Positions 23,655-39,029 of a stretch of DNA of 64,000 nt are shown here, in pieces. The notes under the pieces were generated by a model. It made no database searches. It had not been told where the DNA came from and saw only the letters and a list, made by a program, of their open reading frames with translations. Source of the DNA: Geosiphon pyriformis (taxonomy: Eukaryota; Glomeromycota; Glomeromycetes; Archaeosporales; Geosiphonaceae); assembly GCA_016748015.1 (NCBI GenBank), contig JAAOMT010000523.1:281354-345353 (forward strand), in the 5' to 3' direction. A program made the position numbers and the translations under genes. Position 1 is the first letter of the stretch. Every line of letters begins with the position of its first letter.

Positions 23655-25372
23655 TTGATTTTAATATATATTAAAATTATAATAATACAAATATTTAAAA
23701 AAATTTATAAAATTATAAAAAAAACTCTTTGTCTCCTTAATTTTATGACCATGATCAGAGCAAAAAGTAAAAAAGCTGCACCTAATATCTGTCTTGAGAT
23801 ATCTAATAAAATTTCAATCAGAAAAGCTCTCTTTGTTGTAGAAGCAATGAGACAGAATGTTTTAGAAGCCTTTCCTTTATCCAGTAATCGTGATAAGCTG
23901 CCTTTGGTAGCCACTGAAACAACTTCTTCATTTTTAACTGGTTTCTCACCAATTAAAATTTTCTTAAAGAGACACACTTGGGTTAGTCCCAGTGTTGTCT
24001 CCACCCCTACTAAGAGCCCAAAAGTGTTTAATAATAGACCAGTTAACAAGCTAGTCTTCTTTTTCATAGCTTTTATATCTGGTGCTGCTAGCACCATCTC
24101 TTCAAAAAAAATAGTCAAAAAGACCAAAAGTTCAGAAAAGTGGGAGCAGTCGCTTGTCTCTGCTATTGTTACACCGAACTTCTTTGTGATTCCTAATGAA
24201 ATCTTAGATGAGATCTCTGTAGTATTATCCAGCATGTCATCCAAGATGTGCCAAGATCAACTACTGGCTGTGTTGCCAAATGTGGTGTCTTCTGGTAGAT
24301 CTTCGCCAGTTTTAGAAGCAAAACAATCTCCTCCTATTAGGTTACCTGTTCTTGAGAACTGGGCTGATTAAATAGAAACTAAATCATCTTTTCCTCTAAT
24401 TTCTGGTGCTACTTCTGGTGATGCTTGGGAAACTATTACTAGTTGTCAAAAGTTTGTTGGGTAAGTGGCCTCCACTCTGATGCTTGGTGCTACTTTTAAG
24501 ATCAAATTGGCTTATGTTAAAGCTGTTTTTCAGTTTGTACATGGTTTCTTAGGTGCTAAATCTGTTTCAAAAGACAATATAAAGCTTTTCTGTATGGAGT
24601 TTGCTTCTCAACAGTCTTTGGAAGCTGCATTTCTGGTTGAGCTTACAAGCTCTGTTCATTTGACCACTCTCAAAATTGCCAAGTCTTTGGTGATTTCTGA
24701 ATCTGATTCCTTTCCTGCCACTGTTGTGCTGCATGATGTACTTTTGAGTATGTCAGCTGCTGATATTAAGATGGCTCTTGGTGTATTTGGTGAAATTGTC
24801 TATGTTGTGCTGAAGTCTGCTGGTGTTTGGCAGTATGTGGTTGTTTACTTTAAGGAATTGGATGCTGCTACTGCTGCTCTCAATTATTGGTCAATTCTGG
24901 TGGGCAAAAATAGTGTTAGGATTCTTCCAGTTATTAATTAGAATGAAGCCATTCTGTTTCATAATAGGTTTAAGACCAAGTTGGTCAATCTTTCTTCTGG
25001 CTGCACAGCTTTTGAAATTAGTAATATGATTTCTCGAGTTGATGGGCGAATGTGCTTCATCCCTCGGTTTTTTGATTCTGGTCATCACTCCTGGTTTGTC
25101 CTGATCACATTTGACTCTTAAGCTAATCTGGATCTTGCTGTTATGAGGACTGGTACACTAAGAAAGAGCCATATCTGGTGGGAAACTCCTGGTTGTCAGT
25201 ACTGTTTTAGATATTAAGAAGTGGGTCATTTGGCTGTAGACTGTAAAGTTGCTCTGCCTCCTTTATTTAAGACTCCCAAGGTGTTTAAACCACATTTTGT
25301 TGGTTTTTTGTCTTATGCTAAGGCATCTGCTCCCTCTATTATGTCTGAATTTCCTTTTTTAGTGGCTTCCGC
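23655..25372 (+). pseudogene. LINE G ORF1, 5' part
   Basis: First ORF of the second LINE family. Segments 23655-24371 and 24465-24941 are separated by single stops and read as one frame: a basic N-terminus, a PKVFNNRPVNKL block, KDNIKLFCMEFASQQSLEAAF (an RRM-like nucleic-acid-binding region) and a zinc-knuckle block near 25190-25250, CQYCFRY*EVGHLAVDC, in which Tyr replaces the second-knuckle Cys. In-frame stops such as FVG*VAS and TFDS*ANL fall at Trp or Gln positions by comparison with recalled family members. ORF1 is interrupted by a solo LTR and resumes at 26228. Confidence 0.82.
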
Positions 25373-26227
25373 TGTTATTCATAGAAATATAGGGAATATA
25401 TATTAGCATAGTTATTAGCCAATCAGAAGTAAACATAGTAAAATGTGGAATTCTAGGATTCCTTTCAGGAATTGCAGGATTTTAGGAATTACAGGATTCT
25501 TACAAAAAATTTCAGGATTCCTCTCAAAGGAATTGCAGGATTCCAGGAATCTCAGGATTTCTGTTGTAAAGAATTGAGGAATTGAAGAATTTCAATTAGG
25601 TATATATAGCAGTAGGATTAAAAGCTGAAAAGACAGACCTCTCAGTTTAGATTTTATCTAGACAACTTTCTAAACCACAAATAAATAACTGTTTGTTATC
25701 TCAAACCCACTGCTACTATCAACTCTTTATGTTGATAGTAATTGATACTTAACCACACTGAAACAATAGCTCTTGATTACAGCTATTGATGGAATACTAA
25801 CTTGTAAATTGCCTTGGCTTATTTTTTTTTTTTCTTTTTTTTCTTTTTTTTTCTTTATTTTTTGCTTTGATTTTATTGTTGTTTACTAATTCTATTGAGG
25901 ATTAATGCATGAGGTACTAACATCAAAATAAACATAACTGGTAAAAAACCCAGAAATAAGGGTAAAACACTCGATTGAAGATAGCTTACCAGGAGGAATA
26001 CCAGCCATCAAACTGAAAAAAAAATTGACAAAACTGTGGTTTCGGGAAGCTACAAATAAAACTATTATCATTGAATCTCTGTTCATTATACAAAAAACTC
26101 AACCAAATCTTTCAGATACAAATCCTTCAGACACAAACCTTCAGATCACTGTTAACTGCAACTAGATTTGAGCACCAAGTTATGAGTTTGTTACTTAATC
26201 CAACACCAGAAATAGTCACCTGTAATA
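25373..26227 (+). repeat. Solo LTR of the fourth Ty3/gypsy family in LINE G
   Basis: The LTR is 855 bp, starting TGTTATTCATAG and ending CCTGTAATA, homologous to 9245-10025. The LINE G frame is open on both sides. The left flank is CCGC and the right flank CTGC, a 4-bp target duplication with one change at a CpG. No internal sequence remains, so LTR-LTR recombination removed the element. The small frames inside, such as 26071-26200, are not genes. Confidence 0.78.
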
Positions 26228-26865
26228 CTGCTCTTCCCGTGACTGTTGTTGATCCTGCTGTTGAGTCCAAATTGGATTCTTTGGAAAAGCAAATTTCAGA
26301 TTTGGCTGCTTTAGTAAAGTCTATTGTTAAGTCTGTTGGCTCTTTGGTTGCCTTGGTATCTTGTCTCCTTAATGATAATGTTGTTAAAAATGTTCAATTA
26401 GAGAAAAATCTCTTTTCTATGAAATATGCTTCTAACAATTTTGCCAATTTTTTGGTTGGTATGTCTAAGAACATTGCTTGTCTTAGATCTGAAGTTGACT
26501 TTAGTGGCATAGATTATGATAATATGCAGGCTGCCAAATCTTTTTTTTTGAGTGAGAACACTGTTGAGTGTGCTATAGCTTTGTAGCAGATGTCAGGTGC
26601 TAAGATTAGGGGTAGTATTGAATCTATTAGATTATTTCTTAGTGAGTTTATTTTTGATTCAAGGAATCTGAATGGTGTTATTGAAAAAATTCATGGATTG
26701 GAATTATTCTCACCTCCTATTGTTTCAGTATAGTATGTCCTTGATTGGTCCGAGTAACTAGTTACATGTAAAAAGTGCATGATTAACATCTAGTTTAGAT
26801 TATTTCTTTGGTGTATAGTACTAGATTGTTTTTGGGCTGCACTCATTAAGCAAATAAAAAAAAAA
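26228..26865 (+). pseudogene. LINE G ORF1 C-terminus joined to LINE 3' UTR
   Basis: After the solo LTR the ORF1 frame resumes with a coiled-coil segment, KLDSLEKQISDLAALVKSIV, and runs to about 26735, with a TAG at 26584 where I expect Trp (AL*QMSG). The typical LINE 3' UTR and a poly-A run at 26857-26866 follow at once, with no ORF2. This copy is therefore internally deleted, or belongs to an ORF1-only non-autonomous type. Confidence 0.78.
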
Positions 26866-27237
26866 ATTATAAACATTATTATAAAAATATTTTTCCAAAT
26901 TATAGAAATGTTTAATGTTTAAGTATTAATAAATTTAAAATATGATTATAAATTCTTTAAAAAATATTTGTAATGTTAAAATCAGTATTAATAAGTTTTT
27001 TTTAAAATAATAACTTTAATTATTCTGTTTTTTAAAACTTAATTGAAAATTATTTTAAAAGCTAATTAATTAATTTTTGTATTATATATATGTGTTTTTT
27101 TAAAAATTATTATTAATTTTAAATTTCTTAATACCATATTAAAAATAATTTAAAAATACAAAAAAGTTGGTTGGTATTATTTAATTGGTAATTGGTAATT
27201 GCTTTTTGGTTGGTCTGTTTTTTTTGCTATATTTAAA
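26866..27237. other. AT-rich stretch
   Basis: No recognisable content; strongly A/T, ending at an (AAT)n tract. Confidence 0.5.

Positions 27238-27283
<46 letters not shown>
27238..27283. repeat. (AAT)n microsatellite
   Basis: An uninterrupted run of about 15 AAT units at the 3' edge of a LINE stub. A shorter AAT run at the same ORF1 position in LINE H (12845-12872) suggests expansion from within the repeat. Confidence 0.95.
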
Positions 27284-27284
<1 letters not shown>

Positions 27285-27590
27285 TAACAAAGATTTATTA
27301 CTGATTTGTTATTAAAACTTTTAAACAACACTACAACTATTTCTAATGTGTCTTTTAAATAAAACTTTAACTGAAAAAAAGACCAGCAAAAAGAAGTGCT
27401 TTATTAGCAACCAAAAATTGTATTATTTAAAAAAAATACAAATTTAAAACATTTTGTTTAACTGCCTTTACAACTGAAAAGGCTTTTTAGATTGTTGTTT
27501 TCACAAAAAGTCAAAGTTGCTTTTTTTAATGAAAATTAGAAAAAAATTTCTATTATTAGTTATCATATTTTACACAATTAATTGTTTATT
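27284..27590 (-). pseudogene. LINE ORF1 5' stub (second family)
   Basis: Read on the minus strand, the segment resembles the start of LINE G ORF1 (a KALFVVEAMRQN-like region, then an FFSVKVLFKRH-like region) with several stops. It is cut at the (AAT)n tract. It lies about 120 bp upstream of ADE5,7. Confidence 0.6.
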
Positions 27591-27708
27591 TCATTATTTA
27601 TACATTTATTTTCTATTCCCGAGCGATCACATCTAGTCTGCGATCTGTGGTCATAGATCATTCAAAAAAATTTTAAAGACGCGTTTTTTCATATTCCGCA
27701 TTTTTGTC

Positions 27709-31415
<3,707 letters not shown>

Positions 31416-31569
31416 AAAGGTGAATTCTTCTAAAACGTATAATTTTGTTATGATCTTTATGATACGTCTTTGAGAAGTAATCTTTTAAAAGCTGAAGGGT
31501 ATTATAAATATTATACATATACAAATGAAAAATGACCTATTATTTGAAGAATTAATCGAATGAGGTTAG
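31416..31569. other. Short convergent spacer between ADE5,7 and MID1
   Basis: A 154-bp gap between two converging stop codons. It must contain both 3' ends, so the 3' UTRs may overlap. No terminator-like structure is evident. Confidence 0.6.
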
Positions 31570-33313
31570 CTAAAAAAAGAAATGCCCAATCCCTACGACA
31601 CCAATTGTCCAAACCCAAGATCCAAATAGCCAAATATTTACAGTTAGTATCATCCTATAAGCAGAAGAGATTTTTTCCCATTCCAACCCCATTGAATTAC
31701 AAAAACTGGCAGTTTCATTTTTGGCCTTATTTCCGGATTTCATTTCCGCATAACTAGCATTCAATGTCATTTGCTTTAGCGGGCAATTAAAATTCAAGAA
31801 AGGCGGACAAGATTGTACAACCCTGTAACAAAGATCAATACAAGGCAAGACTTCCTTATAAGGGCCCGGTTTTAGGATCTTGTCAATATCGTGAACACGA
31901 CTTGAATTTAATGCGACCAAGCGTCCCTCATCAACACCATTTACATCAGTACAACGTGGCATTGTTACGGCGCAAAGCCAATTATTATAATCCTCCTTAC
32001 AATCGCCACAGTTGCGCACCAAAGAGTAGGTGGTGTTACAATCAAATTGATTAAGAGTAGTGGTGAAGTTGCCCCATAAAGGTTGCACTATTTTATTGTA
32101 AGATTCTACGATTTCCTCATATGTATGAGAATTGTTTGCAGGTACAGCATACGCTACTTTGTTGCAAAATTCAAGATTATAAAGCAATCTACAGTTGTTC
32201 GCTAAATAACAACAACGAAGGCCCAAATCAATATTGATTCAAAATTGAACGACGATAGCGAAACGAAATGACTCACAAATTTTTGTTTTCGCTCTTATTG
32301 GTTTCCACATTGTTGTGACTCTTCCTTGAGTTAAAGCTGGATAAATCATATACTCCGTGGCATTTTGTAAGTTGCTAAAATATAACAATTGCCCTATCGT
32401 ATTACTCGGGTGTCGAACAGTCGTTGATGTGAATCCTAATTTCGAAAAAATTTTGTTCACAGCGCATTTTGAATTTGATAGACCTTGTGTACCATTTTTT
32501 GGAACTATGTAAGCTGTATAGTTTTGCATATTATCAGCAGCCTCGATTGCCGTGACGAGGGCGGTATTATTATCAGTGTCATCCAAATAAAATATACTCG
32601 TGTCATTATAAATATTAAGATACCCTGTAAAAGGTTCATCGTATTAAAAAAATTTTGAATGTTTCCCCCGAAAAAGAAATCTGCTTACCTTGCAAAGAAG
32701 CTCCTAACTCGAAAGTAAAGTCACCTTTTGGTTCATTTGGAGCATAAATACTTATATAAACTCCCGTTTGGTCATCTTGAATGGAAAAATTCAGAAATCC
32801 ATATCCTTCATCCAAAATAACTTTCGACCCATGATTTGGTCCTGGAAATTCATTATGAGACACATAAAAAACTAATTGTAGTAATTCAGAAGCCCAACTC
32901 GGGCTTGAACACGTTGTTAATGATATGTACAAGACTTTGTTTTCCTTTTGTTGAATATTTTTTTCAATGCTGGCTGATGATGTTGTTGATGCTTTAAAAG
33001 TTAAACTACTCTGGGAAACAGCATCGATAGACGCAGAACTTTGCTTTGGTATAGAGCCTTTTCCGGGAGTTGCGCGAGCAAATAATGACTTCAAACCACC
33101 AGTTTTGTCAGATAGAAGAGGGAAATAAAAAGTTCGAGATGAATTAACCCCAGCGGTTATGTTCCCATATTCCACTTTGCCATCTGATAAAGGTATTGTT
33201 AATCCAGGCTGGGCGAAAATTCTAGGAATGAACGTACATATTAATAATAAAATAATTTTTGTACTGAGTTGCAGTGCCCCCTTTCCCAAAGCTGCTCTTA
33301 ATGGGGTTTTCAT
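31570..33313 (-). CDS. MID1: MID1-type stretch-activated calcium channel subunit
   Basis: Regulatory partner of the fungal Cch1 calcium channel at the plasma membrane and ER. Three exons are inferred (32689-33313, 32277-32624, 31570-32201), giving 1605 nt (534 residues; yeast Mid1 is about 548). The start was chosen at a Met that opens a signal peptide (IILLLICTFIPRIFA). A Ser/Thr-rich lumenal region with several N-x-S/T sites follows. The C-terminal half has the Cys pattern of the family: NCRLLYNLEFC, NCGDCKEDY, WLCAVTMPRC and a CIDLCYRVVQSC block. The last 25 residues are hydrophobic (WLFGSWVWTIGVVG), as in other Mid1 proteins. An in-frame ORF extends upstream to 33598 but carries no signal peptide at its start. 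Confidence 0.9.
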
Positions 33314-34440
33314 TGTTTTTAAACTATAAATTAAAGGTGAAGGCAAGCTTCGGCTCCGTTTTAAAACACCTTCCCCATCGTTACAGCCACTGTAATACGG
33401 AAACAAGCGTGTGACTTGGTTTTCTTGGCATATCATAGATACTTTTTTTCGGTGTCCCTTTTTGAATTTACAGTTGGAAAGGATGTTCGCGAATGTTTGG
33501 TTGTCTGTATATTGCGAAAAGACTAGGATAAAATTTTTATTTAACTGTTTATTCCCATTACATTTAAAGTTATCATGTGTCGCGTCAGCTTTAAACATGA
33601 CGCCACAAATGCTGAGAGTGTTTAAAATATTTGAATAATAATTACTAAATATATTAAAATAATTTGTACAAAAACATTATTTAATAAAAATATTAATATA
33701 GTACTAACACTAATTATAATGCTTAATCTTATTCTGGTTGTAAACAATAACCTTTTTCTGTTTTGAATAATAGCAACAACACATCTGCCAATTTTAATTT
33801 GAATTAGCAATTGGCTTTATTGGTTAATGTAATAAATTTTGGTTAACTATTGTCAGTTTTAAAAGCAAAAAAAGTTATATTCTAATATACATTTTTTTTA
33901 ATCAACTTATTATATTATTTGATTAAAAATATTATTGGTTTTAATAGTATTTAAAAACAATTATTAATTATTAAGTAAATAATTTTTATTTTGGTTCTTA
34001 ATATTATTATAAAAATTAAAATAATTTATATTAAAACTGTGTTTTAATTTTTGTATGTTTTATTAATATTAAATTAAATATAAAAAACTTTTTTGTATAA
34101 ATTTGTATTTTAAAATTTTTTAATATTGTTGCTAATATTAAACTTGTTAATTTTTTTTGCTATTTTTAAAATTATTAAGTTTTTTTATAATTTGTGTTGT
34201 AATTTTTATTTTTGCTGTTGTAATTTTTTATTTTATTATTATTTTAATGTATAATCTAATTATTATTTAATAAAATATAATTATAAAATATTTTAAATTA
34301 AACATAATTTATATGTTTTTTATATATAATTAAATACAAATTTAATTTAAGCTAAATTATATTAAATCTATAAAAACAAACTTACTTAAAACAATTATTT
34401 AATATATAATTATAATTAAATTATTATTATTAAAAACCAA
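33314..34440. other. MID1 upstream region and AT-rich DNA
   Basis: 33314-33620 has gene-island composition and should contain the MID1 promoter. From about 33630 it is A/T-rich with no recognisable frame. Confidence 0.5.
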
Positions 34441-34805
34441 ACAAAAGTTTTATTAATAATATGCATCACATATTTATGGAAAAAAATGGCCTGATCCCAA
34501 TAGATAGCTCAATCCTCATCTCAGTGTTTGGTTTGGTTTCGGAATTTTTGGCTGATGTGATTAAATTGCTTGGTATTGCTGAAGCTTTTGGTGTTCATTT
34601 TGGCTTTCACAAGTTTTGTTTGTTTTTTTCAGGTGTTGGTGACCTGGTTTTTGTCAATATAAGTGCATAGTGTTGTTCTGACTGGCTCGAATGGCTGGTT
34701 ACGTGTAGAAAATGCATGATTTACACTTAGTTTAGATTATTTTTTTAATGTATAGTTCTAAGTAGTGTTTGGATTTCACTTGTTAAATAAATAAATAAAA
34801 AAATA
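34441..34805 (+). pseudogene. LINE 3' end fragment
   Basis: A 5'-truncated LINE that retains the last about 70 codons of ORF2 (FGFHKFCLFFSGVGDLVFV, matching FGHRKPYCFFSGLGG at 4390-4440), a 3' UTR and a poly-A-like tail with AAAT repeats. 5' truncation is typical of incomplete reverse transcription. Confidence 0.82.
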
Positions 34806-34989
34806 ATATATTAATATTAAAAATTAAAAGTTCTTAAAATATTATTATTTTTGTCAAAATTTTTATATTTACAAAAATATTCAAGTCTTTATTAAACATA
34901 TTTTTATTATTATTTATATTATATTTTAATTTTAAACTTGTTATTTTTTGCTTATTTTATTTATTTATTTATTTCAGTTTTAATAAATA

Positions 34990-37900
34990 CAGCCCAATTA
35001 CTATCTAGTATACAGAATCAAAATTGTGAACTTCAGCTAGATGTAATTCATGTGTTTACTACATGTAACTAGTCACTCAAACTAATTAAAGCAATACTAC
35101 ACATCTATATAAACAGATATTATATTAACTGAACCAGAAAAAAACAAACAAGACTTATGGAAACCAAAACTCACTCCAAAAGAATCTTCAATACTAATCA
35201 ATCTAACTATGTCATCCAACAAACCTCATACTGAGCCACAATATACCAAAGGTAACACTCCCAAATCACTGACCAAATTGTCTCTCTCTATATTAGCTCT
35301 AAATCTGGATCTGAACTCCTACAACTCAGAATGATGATGCACACCCACATTTTGCACAAAGTCAACTAAAATTCAGACAGCCTCTTTGCGATCTTCAAAT
35401 ATTTACATAGCTTTTTCAAACCACTCTATCAGCACAAAGCTCTTATAAAGAAGAGCATATAGACCAATATTAGACACACATGAGAGAAGAGATTCTGAGA
35501 CCACAAAAGGAATTGGAAAACGAGAACTAGTTAAAGACCTCCAAACTAACACATATTCAAAAAAAATCTTCTTATGGAAGACAGATTTCTTACTATAGGT
35601 AAACACATGATCAGAGAATTCAACTTTTTCACAGTGTAAACACAAAACACCAGGGTAGTTCTTGTCATAAAGCTTTTTTCTAACTGCAACAGGCAGTTTG
35701 TCATACACAGCTTTCATAAAATAGGAGCACAGACCAGCTGAATTTTTACTTATAGAACCTGATAACATACCCAAATTTAGATGCCAAACAGCCATAGTCC
35801 TAACCCAATCAATATTACAAACTGAAAAACCACCCAGAATCTTAGAACCAGGACCAATTTCTTAGCACATGTAATTCACAGATCTAAAAATATCCTGGAT
35901 AAAATAATAAATGTTACCAGAAATTGACATGCCATTGGCCATCATAAAGTGCTCATGTACATTAGTTGGCAGCAGCAAAGAGGAGTAAGCAAAAGTACAT
36001 GCCAACACATCTACACAAACATTATTTAGTACACCAGAGTGTCTCTTGACCTTTAACCAGCTAACAAAAATGTCTTTTTGAATAATCAAATTCACAATAT
36101 GTCTCCTCTTCATTCAACAACAATTATGAAAATTAGGGCCACCCGATCTTAATTTCAAAACACACACATCTAAAGCAGCTTGGCTGTCCAAGCACATCTC
36201 TACTAAACAAGAGAAAGGTACACACTCCAGCATCAAAACAACAGCCTGCAGCTCAGCCATCATAGAAGACAAAAGACCCACAACTCCAACCCTAATATCC
36301 AATCCAATCTTAGAAAAAAACACTGCAGCACTTCCAATCACATCAACAAAACCAAACTCTTTCAAAGAGCTATCTGTAAAAACAAAAATAGAATCTGACC
36401 AGATCTCAAGCAGACCATTTTTAACAACAAAAAACTGATCCAAAAGCAAAACATTATTGACATTTACCAAAGAGTTGCTATTGGGCAGTGTTGACAAAAA
36501 AATCTTATTATGCAAGAATCTTAATATTAAGATAAACCAAAAAGGTACAGGTTCCTTGGAGTCCAGTTTTTTCCAATGTCAGAATGTTTGCCAATCCAGA
36601 ACCTTATTGCATTTGTCTAAAAGTCTATCACAGAAAGCTACACCAAATTTCCTCAAAAAACTAATCTGATCATAGTACAAAAAAAGTCTTAAGACATTAG
36701 AGACAAAATATTTGCCAGGACTAAGAAAAGCACTAGGCAAATTGTTCACTATAAAAATATTATTGACTAAAAAAATACACACAATCTCAGCCAGAAAATT
36801 GTTAGAAAGACCAACATACAGCCTCACAGAATACTGTAGAGGATTAAGAGGGGCCCAACTCAAAATCTGCAAATCCAGAAAATGGTGCTTAAAAAGCCAA
36901 CCAACAACCTCAGAAGAATTAGAAAAACTTATGACAGAAGCAAACTTCCTTTCAGCTTGAACTTGTTTGAATGTTTTTAGACCATAGAGTAAAAGATGAT
37001 AAAGCACCTCATTTGGAAAATTTCAGAACAAACCAGTTTTTGATTTGAAGCCCTTCCTAACCAAAGCATTTCAGTATTAACAAACAGCAGAAGAGACAAA
37101 ACTAAACTGAATATGATAGCTAACAATAGGCTGAAGAACAGCTGATACCAAATATATGAATTGCTTGTCTGAAATAGCTTTACACAGCACCATATTGGAA
37201 AAAAACTTGACATTAGACTGAGCTTTAGCCAAGCTGGGCTTAAACAAATCATTAGTCAACAAGAATATACCTAAGTATCTATGAGACACATCACATTTGG
37301 CAATCAAAATAGGCAACTTACTGATCCTGAGAACAGCATTCTGAACTCTTTGGTTAATAGAAATGGCCACCATTTTGTCATTATTAATCAAAATATCATT
37401 AATTACAAAGAACTTATTAGCAACATTCAATATAAATTGTGTAACAGCCTGACTACTCTCAACCCAGATAGTATCATTGACAAAAGTACCAGCTGTAAAG
37501 AAAGAAGTTATTTCACCTACATTGTTTATTCTGCCTAATTTGGCCACAAACTTGATGTCAATCTGGTAGTCACATATACTCTCCTGTCTTTTAACCTCAC
37601 ACAATAAAGGGTTATAGAAGATCTGCCAAAGAAAGAGAGAGAACACTTTACCTTGATCAAGACTATTCAGCACTTGGTAATCATCCAAAAGACCAAAATT
37701 TGTCATAACATGGTTCAATCTATTTTTATAAATCCCACCAAAAAACTTAATAAATCTGTTACACATTTTGATGCACCACAAACTAGTCTCCAAATGGTGC
37801 CAGCCAACTAAGTCATATGTTTTGCGCATATTCTATAAAACTAACCAAACCTCTTTGCCTTTCTCTAAAGCATCTTTTACCACTAAACCAACAGCAAAAA

Positions 37901-38020
37901 TGAGAGATTGTGTAGAGATACCACAAAAAATGGAAAAATTATTCCTATGCAACACCCCAAACTTACTGCAAGTAAGAGAAATTCAATCCAAAAAGATCTT
38001 AGAAAGAATCTTGTAAACAG
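34990..38020 (-). pseudogene. LINE D ORF2, RT core, RNase H and C-terminus
   Basis: The RT core resumes after the solo LTR and continues in 37829-37077. It includes the catalytic block FVNDTIW, where the first Asp of the expected FVDD is Asn. A thumb/connection region runs from 37007 to 36579. RNase H follows at 36515-36114 with VFTDSSLKEFG, a MAELQAV block and CLDSQAALDV. After a TGA at the expected Trp (CC*MKRR) come the C-terminal frames 36113-35862 and 35795-35403, with a CLHCEKVEFSDHVFTYS motif (terminal Cys lost) and the WF/3' end. Most stops lie at Trp, Gln or Arg positions. Confidence 0.85.
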
Positions 38021-39029
38021 TGTTACTGAAGGTTTTTGGTCTTTTTTCTTGAATGTTGTAAATGTCTGTTGGTTGCAAATTCACGTTTTCTAGAAGTAGT
38101 TGAACCTTCAATAACTGAATTTATCTTCAAATTATTTCCTATAATTTGAACTGCTGAGCTTGTGAGTAGAATGGCCAATTCTGTGCCAGTTACTTTATGT
38201 AGTTACATTGTAGTAAACATCAACTTTTTCCCAGGAATTGCTCATCTAAAAGCTTATCAAAATGTGTAGTTATTTTGCTGTGAAAGTCAACTCTTCTACA
38301 GAAATCTTGTCTGTAGGCTACCCTAATGATTATAGTAAGAAAATAAAAAAAAATAAAAGAAATGTAAAAGAAATTGAATTTTGTCAAGGGAAATGTTTTC
38401 TATCTAGACCTGAAGTCACTAACAGTTTACTGAAATTGGTAGTTAATCAATTTCAAAACGTTAGTTGGGTTTTGGGGATTTTCCAAGTGCAATAATTAAA
38501 GAATTTGGTTTTTCAAATTATTTGATATTTATTTTTTTTTGTGTGTGTAGAAATGGTTTTAAGTGATAAATCTAAAGTAAGATATATTTTCTTGAAGAGA
38601 AAAGCTCTTCTTTTATACAACTTGTTGTAGTACTAGTCTATGAACTTGCACTTTTTCTCTTTGCTCAAATTTTGACAAACTAAAGATACATTTTGATGAA
38701 CTACAAGTTATTTTGCTGAACTATTAATTAATTTGGATGAACTATTCATAATTTCGGCGAATTTCTATAAATTTTGGTGAATTTCTTATAAATTTCGGCA
38801 AATTTCTGTAAATTTCGGCGAATTTTTGAATGTTACAAAGTTCAGGGTATTGTGTAATTTGATCATCCTACTTTCTGTTATACTAATTGGATTATTTAAT
38901 TGAATTGTGATATGTGATAATTGATTAAATAATAAATGATAATTTGAAATGATATTAATATACTAATTAATTATAGGAATTATAAGAGTAATTTCATGCT
39001 AATTAATAGCTAAAATTCTACTGGTAACA
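38021..39029 (-). repeat. Solo LTR of the element A family inside LINE D
   Basis: The LTR is 1009 bp, TGTTACTGAAGG...CTGGTAACA, homologous over its whole length to the 3' LTR of element A (45413-46393). ACAG flanks it on both sides (38017-38020 and 39030-39033), a 4-bp target duplication. The strand is assigned by analogy with element A. It contains a degenerate tandem of about 20-bp units built on AATTTCGGCGAATTTCT at 38690-38830. Confidence 0.88.

Noticed and set aside
32636-33598. MID1 starting at the upstream end of the open frame
   Set aside because: The Met at 33313 directly opens a signal peptide, as required for a secreted N-terminus; upstream residues look like translated leader.
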